In this document: positions 7,300 through 9,732 of the stretch, piece after piece
Layout of the letters: each line of letters opens with the position of its first letter
How positions within the stretch are numbered: the stretch's first letter is position 1
NCBI GenBank assembly: GCA_005878685.1
Contig: VBLN01000012.1
Location: forward strand, 12,417-22,148
Source of the DNA: Deltaproteobacteria bacterium
Lineage (GTDB): Bacteria > Desulfobacterota > Binatia > UBA9968
DNA length: 9,732 bases
Direction: 5' to 3'
Notes under the pieces: generated by a model
Database searches by the model: none
The model's input: the letters and a program-made list of their open reading frames with translations, nothing else
Told to the model about the DNA's origin: nothing
Position numbers and translations under genes: made by a program

Positions 7300-7309
7300 C
7301 GTTACCTCC

Positions 7310-7330
7310 TATATTTACGCGTAGTATATA
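7310..7330. promoter_or_regulatory. Palindromic operator candidate in the divergent spacer
   Basis: A perfect 8-base palindrome, TACGCGTA (7316-7323), is flanked by TATAT on the left and TATATA on the right; the flanks are one base out of register. The element overlaps the -10 and expected start of the dehydrogenase promoter and sits in the 68-base spacer between it and the MaoC gene, where one repressor could control both directions. No regulator gene lies in the window, so the binding protein is unknown. Confidence 0.3.
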
Positions 7331-7351
7331 GCGCCATACGCCAAATGCAAA
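7323..7351 (-). promoter_or_regulatory. Candidate sigma-70-type promoter of the acyl-CoA dehydrogenase gene
   Basis: Read on the minus strand, TTTGCA (7346-7351) and TATACT (7323-7328) are separated by exactly 17 bases. They match the -35 and -10 consensus at 4 of 6 and 5 of 6 positions. Transcription would begin near 7315-7317, leaving a short leader that contains the TAGGAGGTAA ribosome site before the ATG at 7299. This is a by-eye match, not a scored one. Confidence 0.45.
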
Positions 7352-7367
7352 ATTAGGGAGGAATCCT

Positions 7368-7877
7368 ATGGCCATCAAGCCCGGCTGGGAAGGCCGCTAC
7401 TTCGAGGACTTCGAGGTCGGAGATATCTATCGCTGCCGCCTGGGGCGCACGATTACAGAGGCCGACAACATCTGGTTTACGCTGCTAACCAACAACACCA
7501 ATCAGATCCACTTCAACAACGAATACGGCAAGCGTACGGAATTCGGAAAATGTCTGGTCAACAGCGCCCTGACCCTCGCGATCGTAGCGGGTATGGGCGT
7601 GGCCGATGTCAGCGAAAACGGCTTCGCGCTGGGTTGGGACGAGATCAAACTGCCCAATCCGCTCTTCGTCGGCGAGACGATCTATTCACAGTCGGAAGTC
7701 GTCGAGAAGCGCGAGTCGAAATCCAAACCCCAATGGGGAATCATTAAGGTGCGCACACGAGGCCTCAAACAGGATGGCACGGTCGTCATCGACTATTCCC
7801 GCAGCGTCATGGTGTGGAAGCGCGCCCACGCGCCGAAGCGTGATCTTTTCCCAGAGGTCAAAGATGAATCAAAGTAG
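7368..7877 (+). CDS. MaoC family dehydratase/hydratase (hot-dog fold), mesaconyl- or itaconyl-CoA hydratase-like
   Basis: 169 residues, a single hot-dog domain. The region GRTITEADNIWFTLLTNNTN followed by QIHFNNEYG (about 26-54) is the hydratase active-site segment: His48 is the conserved catalytic His. The residue five positions before it, Asp in (R)-specific enoyl-CoA hydratases, is Asn43 here. The later segments GWDEIKLPNPLFVGETIYSQSEVVEKRESKSKP and VRTRGLKQDG are typical of the MaoC proteins found beside class III CoA-transferases and CitE-like lyases. Such enzymes add water to a 2-enoyl-CoA, often of a branched C5 dicarboxylate. The start ATG has a strong AGGGAGGAA ribosome site. It is followed after 44 bases by the CoA-transferase in the same direction, so the two are probably co-transcribed. 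The substrate is inferred from context only; other short or branched enoyl-CoAs remain possible. Confidence 0.88.
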   Translation: MAIKPGWEGRYFEDFEVGDIYRCRLGRTITEADNIWFTLLTNNTNQIHFNNEYGKRTEFGKCLVNSALTLAIVAGMGVADVSENGFALGWDEIKLPNPLFVGETIYSQSEVVEKRESKSKPQWGIIKVRTRGLKQDGTVVIDYSRSVMVWKRAHAPKRDLFPEVKDESK

Positions 7878-7883
7878 GCGCTG

Positions 7884-7919
7884 TTTGAACAATTTGAACA
7901 GCTTGAACGAGTTGAGCTG
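7884..7919 (+). repeat. Four-unit 9-bp tandem repeat (TTTGAACAA-like)
   Basis: Four consecutive 9-base units with the core TTGAAC start at 7884, 7893, 7902 and 7911: TTTGAACAA, TTTGAACAG, CTTGAACGA and GTTGAGCTG. The array fills nearly all of the 44-base gap between the MaoC stop and the GTG start of the CoA-transferase, leaving no standard AGGAGG ribosome site. It could set translation of the second gene or be a small expandable repeat. Confidence 0.8.
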
Positions 7920-7921
7920 AA

Positions 7922-9127
7922 GTGGCAAGGCCACAGAAATCTTCGACGAGAGCCGCTCTCGATGGCATTCGAGTGGTCGCCTTCGAGCAAGTGCTTTCGG
8001 GCCCCTTCTGCACCTCAATCCTCGGAGACATGGGCGCCGATGTGATTAAAATCGAGCGACCCGGAACCGGAGACCTCATCAGACATTGGGACACCGCCGT
8101 GCGCGGCTTGTCGTCGGGGTACGTCTGGCTCAACCGAAACAAGCGAAGCCTCACGGTAGACGTGAAACAGGAAAAGGGCCGGGAGATCCTTCAGCGCTTG
8201 ATCGGTCGGGCGGACGTCTTCTTTGAAAACTACGCGCCCGGAGTAGCCGAGCGATCGGGATTGGGCTATGAGAAGCTCAATTCGCTGAATCCCCGTCTTG
8301 TTTACTGCTCGCTCTCGGGCTACGGACAGGATGGCCCCTATCGGGACGTCAAGTCTTACGACCTTCTCATTCAAGGCGAAGGCGGCATCATCGCCACCAC
8401 GGGTTATCCGGAAAAACCGGCCAGGGCGGGCATCGCCATTGTCGATATCGCCGCCGGGATGTATGCGACTCTAGGAATTGTCCTCGCCCTCTACCAAAGA
8501 GAAAAGAGCGGGCGAGGGCAAAGCATCGACATCTCCATGTTCGAGTCTATCGTCTCCTGGCTCGGCTATTTCCCTCATCATTATTGGCATCAGGGTGAAG
8601 AGCCCCCGCGCATGGGTATGCGCCACAACTACGTGACGCCTTACGGGCCATATCTGGCGCGAAACGGTAAATATGTGAATGTCGCCGTCGCCACCGCCAA
8701 GGACTGGGAGGTTTTCTGCCAGGAAGTCATCGAGCGGCCGGATCTCTTGAAAGACACGCGCTTTGCCGCGATGGAGGGGCGAAGGAAAAATCGAGCTATT
8801 CTCGAGGAAGAAATCGAGAAGCTCTTTCTCGAGCGCGACCACACGGAATGGCTGCAGCGCCTCAAGAAGGCGCAATTGCCATACGGCGAGGTCAGAGGCA
8901 TCGCCGAGGTTCTCGCTCATCCCCAGGCGGTCGCCCGAAAGCTTATCCGCGAAGTCGATTCTCCCGTCGGTAAAGTCCCGGTCGTCGGCAATCCGCTCCG
9001 TCTCTCCAACAGCCCCGCACGCTACGACCGCATCCCCGACTTGGGTGAGCACACTGAGCCCATCCTAAAAGAGCTGGGCTATGACGATAACGCTATCGCG
9101 AAACTACGACTGGATAAGGTGATTTAA
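7922..9127 (+). CDS. Class III (CaiB/BaiF family) CoA-transferase
   Basis: 401 residues, full length for the family. The N-terminal part has the classic opening LDGIRVVAFEQVLSGPFCTSILGDMGADVIKIERPGTGD (13-51), then NRNKRSLTVDVK (71-82), ADVFFENYAPGV (97-108) and a YCSLSGYGQDGPY segment (128-140). The catalytic Asp that carries the acyl anhydride is Asp147 (SYDLLIQGEGG). The C-terminal part keeps AHPQAVARKLI and the closing GEHTEPILKELGY. These enzymes move CoA from a donor such as succinyl-CoA to a carboxylic acid, activating it for breakdown; relatives act on itaconate, mesaconate, 2-methylsuccinate, oxalate, carnitine and others. Placement after a MaoC hydratase suggests a dicarboxylate substrate (inference). 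The GTG at 7922 is chosen because the family's N-terminal motif starts soon after it and no ATG precedes that motif; the ribosome site is poor and lies in the 9-bp repeat array. Confidence 0.92.
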   Translation: MARPQKSSTRAALDGIRVVAFEQVLSGPFCTSILGDMGADVIKIERPGTGDLIRHWDTAVRGLSSGYVWLNRNKRSLTVDVKQEKGREILQRLIGRADVFFENYAPGVAERSGLGYEKLNSLNPRLVYCSLSGYGQDGPYRDVKSYDLLIQGEGGIIATTGYPEKPARAGIAIVDIAAGMYATLGIVLALYQREKSGRGQSIDISMFESIVSWLGYFPHHYWHQGEEPPRMGMRHNYVTPYGPYLARNGKYVNVAVATAKDWEVFCQEVIERPDLLKDTRFAAMEGRRKNRAILEEEIEKLFLERDHTEWLQRLKKAQLPYGEVRGIAEVLAHPQAVARKLIREVDSPVGKVPVVGNPLRLSNSPARYDRIPDLGEHTEPILKELGYDDNAIAKLRLDKVI

Positions 9128-9174
9128 CGTTTGTTGTAGCAGACCCACTGCGTAACGTTGCGCCTGGGAAGCAA

Positions 9175-9197
9175 CACGAACACGAAACACGATCACG
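9175..9197. repeat. Short CACGAA-type direct repeat
   Basis: CACGAA (9175), CACGAAA (9181), CACGAT (9188) and CACG (9194) follow one another between the CoA-transferase and the convergent amidohydrolase; the last units overlap the amidohydrolase stop codon. It is a low-complexity array of 6-7 base units whose role cannot be told. No hairpin with a T-run that would serve as a terminator is visible in the 65-base spacer. Confidence 0.6.
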
Positions 9198-9732
9198 CTA
9201 TTTTGAATAGCTCCGCTGCAGTCTTCCCCAGCATCATCGTCCGCTCCTCCGCAGAACGCGCTCCCTCGCGGACGACGTCCAGGGCCTCAACTACGTTTGC
9301 AGCGGTCTTGCATTCCAGCGGATAGTCAGTCCCGAACATGATGCGGTCTGGAGAAGCGATGTTGAAGGCCGCTTGGAGCGCGGGGCGCCACGCGCCTGTT
9401 CCGGCTGTGTCGAAGTAGAGAGAACGGAACAGATTCTCGTAGCGCTCCGCCAGTCCCAAGCGCTTCTGCTCTGATTGTGTTTTCAAGTATCCCTTCAACT
9501 CGGCCGGAACATTCGCGTCCTCGGGCTCGAAGAACGCCATCATCCGTCCCTTGAGCGAAGAGACCCCGCCGCCGAGGTGAGGCATGATGAAGCGCAGCGC
9601 CGGAAACCGCGGCAAAACACTGCACAGCACGCGCACGATCGCCTGAGTCGTCTCGAACGGTCGGAAGACGCAACGATCGAGGTTGTAGATCGTGTCCGAG
9701 CCGACCGGTTTGGACTGGGGATGAATGACGAT
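9193..9732 (-). CDS. Amidohydrolase family 2 protein (5' end off window)
   Basis: The minus-strand frame is open from the right edge to a TGA at 9193-9195, giving the C-terminal 179 residues of a second amidohydrolase. Visible marks are VIHPQSKPVGSD close to the edge (barrel His), IMPHLGGG followed by a GRM segment (the third-strand His and Gly-rich loop of aminocarboxymuconate-semialdehyde decarboxylase relatives), YFDTAGTG, and the late acid motif IMFGTDYPLE. A GTG at 9634-9636 could serve as a start, but the sequence upstream of it still reads as family sequence, so it is internal and the real start lies to the right of the window. Proteins of this family are metal-dependent hydrolases or non-oxidative decarboxylases of carboxylated or ring-derived substrates. 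It converges on the CoA-transferase and may belong to another operon. It differs clearly from the broken amidohydrolase at 859-1906, so the two are not a recent duplication. Confidence 0.85.
   Translation of the reverse strand: MVIHPQSKPVGSDTIYNLDRCVFRPFETTQAIVRVLCSVLPRFPALRFIMPHLGGGVSSLKGRMMAFFEPEDANVPAELKGYLKTQSEQKRLGLAERYENLFRSLYFDTAGTGAWRPALQAAFNIASPDRIMFGTDYPLECKTAANVVEALDVVREGARSAEERTMMLGKTAAELFKIA

Noticed and set aside
6166..7356. A 396-codon plus-strand open frame opposite the acyl-CoA dehydrogenase
   Set aside because: It is a shadow of a clearly conserved gene; it has no recognisable motifs, is rich in Arg, and has no ribosome site.
9150..9163. Near-palindrome GCGTAACGTTGCGC in the spacer after the CoA-transferase as a terminator
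   Set aside because: There is one mismatch, no loop of usual size and no following T-run; it does not meet the pattern of an intrinsic terminator.
9193..9636. Treating the right-edge amidohydrolase as a complete 147-residue gene starting at the GTG at 9636
   Set aside because: The frame stays open to the window edge, and the 32 codons upstream read IVIHPQSKPVGSD and onward, which is family-like, so the gene is simply cut by the window.
1..9732. A new defence, mobile or RNA-based system
   Set aside because: I looked on both strands for CRISPR-like spaced repeats, tRNA-like cloverleaves, transposase or recombinase motifs, toxin-antitoxin pairs and nuclease or reverse transcriptase motifs, and saw none. 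All sizeable genes belong to known metabolic or transport families.

Overview
The window looks like a catabolic and transport region of a free-living Gram-negative bacterium with fairly high GC. By eye it is close to 58-60 % G+C, apart from one AT-rich patch. The solute-binding protein has a Sec signal without a lipobox cysteine, which fits a periplasm. The mixture of genes (solute-binding protein, amidohydrolases, an enolase-superfamily enzyme, a CoA-ester lyase, an acyl-CoA dehydrogenase, a MaoC hydratase and a class III CoA-transferase) is typical of soil or sediment lineages such as Rokubacteria/Methylomirabilota, Tectomicrobia, Binatia or some Beta/Deltaproteobacteria. No marker gene is present, so that placement is only a guess. 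I see no rRNA, tRNA, CRISPR array, IS element, phage gene or defence gene. No gene-free stretch exceeds about 100 bases.

Layout. (1) Bases 4864 down to 1 on the minus strand form one tight operon, in the order transcribed: CitE-like CoA-ester lyase, exported metallo-beta-lactamase-fold (MBL-fold) hydrolase, mandelate racemase/muconate lactonizing-type enzyme, an amidohydrolase broken into two overlapping frames, and an ABC solute-binding protein that runs off the left edge. Junctions are a 4-base GTGA overlap, then gaps of 1, 21 and 13 bases. (2) A major facilitator transporter (4966-6162, +) is divergent from that operon. (3) An acyl-CoA dehydrogenase (7299-6139, -) converges on the transporter and overlaps its end by 24 bases. 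(4) A MaoC-type hydratase and a class III CoA-transferase (7368-9127, +) are divergent from the dehydrogenase. The 68-base divergent spacer contains a good candidate promoter and a TACGCGTA palindrome. (5) A second amidohydrolase (9732-9193, -) enters from the right edge.

How the genes may work together. CoA-transferase, MaoC hydratase and CitE-like lyase are the three steps known from itaconate and mesaconate breakdown: activate a dicarboxylate to its CoA ester, hydrate the double bond, then cleave to two small acids or CoA esters. The acyl-CoA dehydrogenase could supply the unsaturated CoA ester. The amidohydrolases, the enolase-superfamily enzyme and the MBL-fold protein could act upstream on a ring-derived or carboxylated substrate imported by the binding protein or the MFS carrier. 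The substrate cannot be read from the sequence.

Points worth a second look are the broken amidohydrolase, with an apparent internal deletion at a short direct repeat; the MBL-fold protein whose metal motif is HxAxDH instead of HxHxDH; a four-unit 9-bp repeat just before the CoA-transferase start; and an AT-rich, odd-codon patch inside the CoA-ester lyase. I did not find a convincing undescribed multi-gene system.
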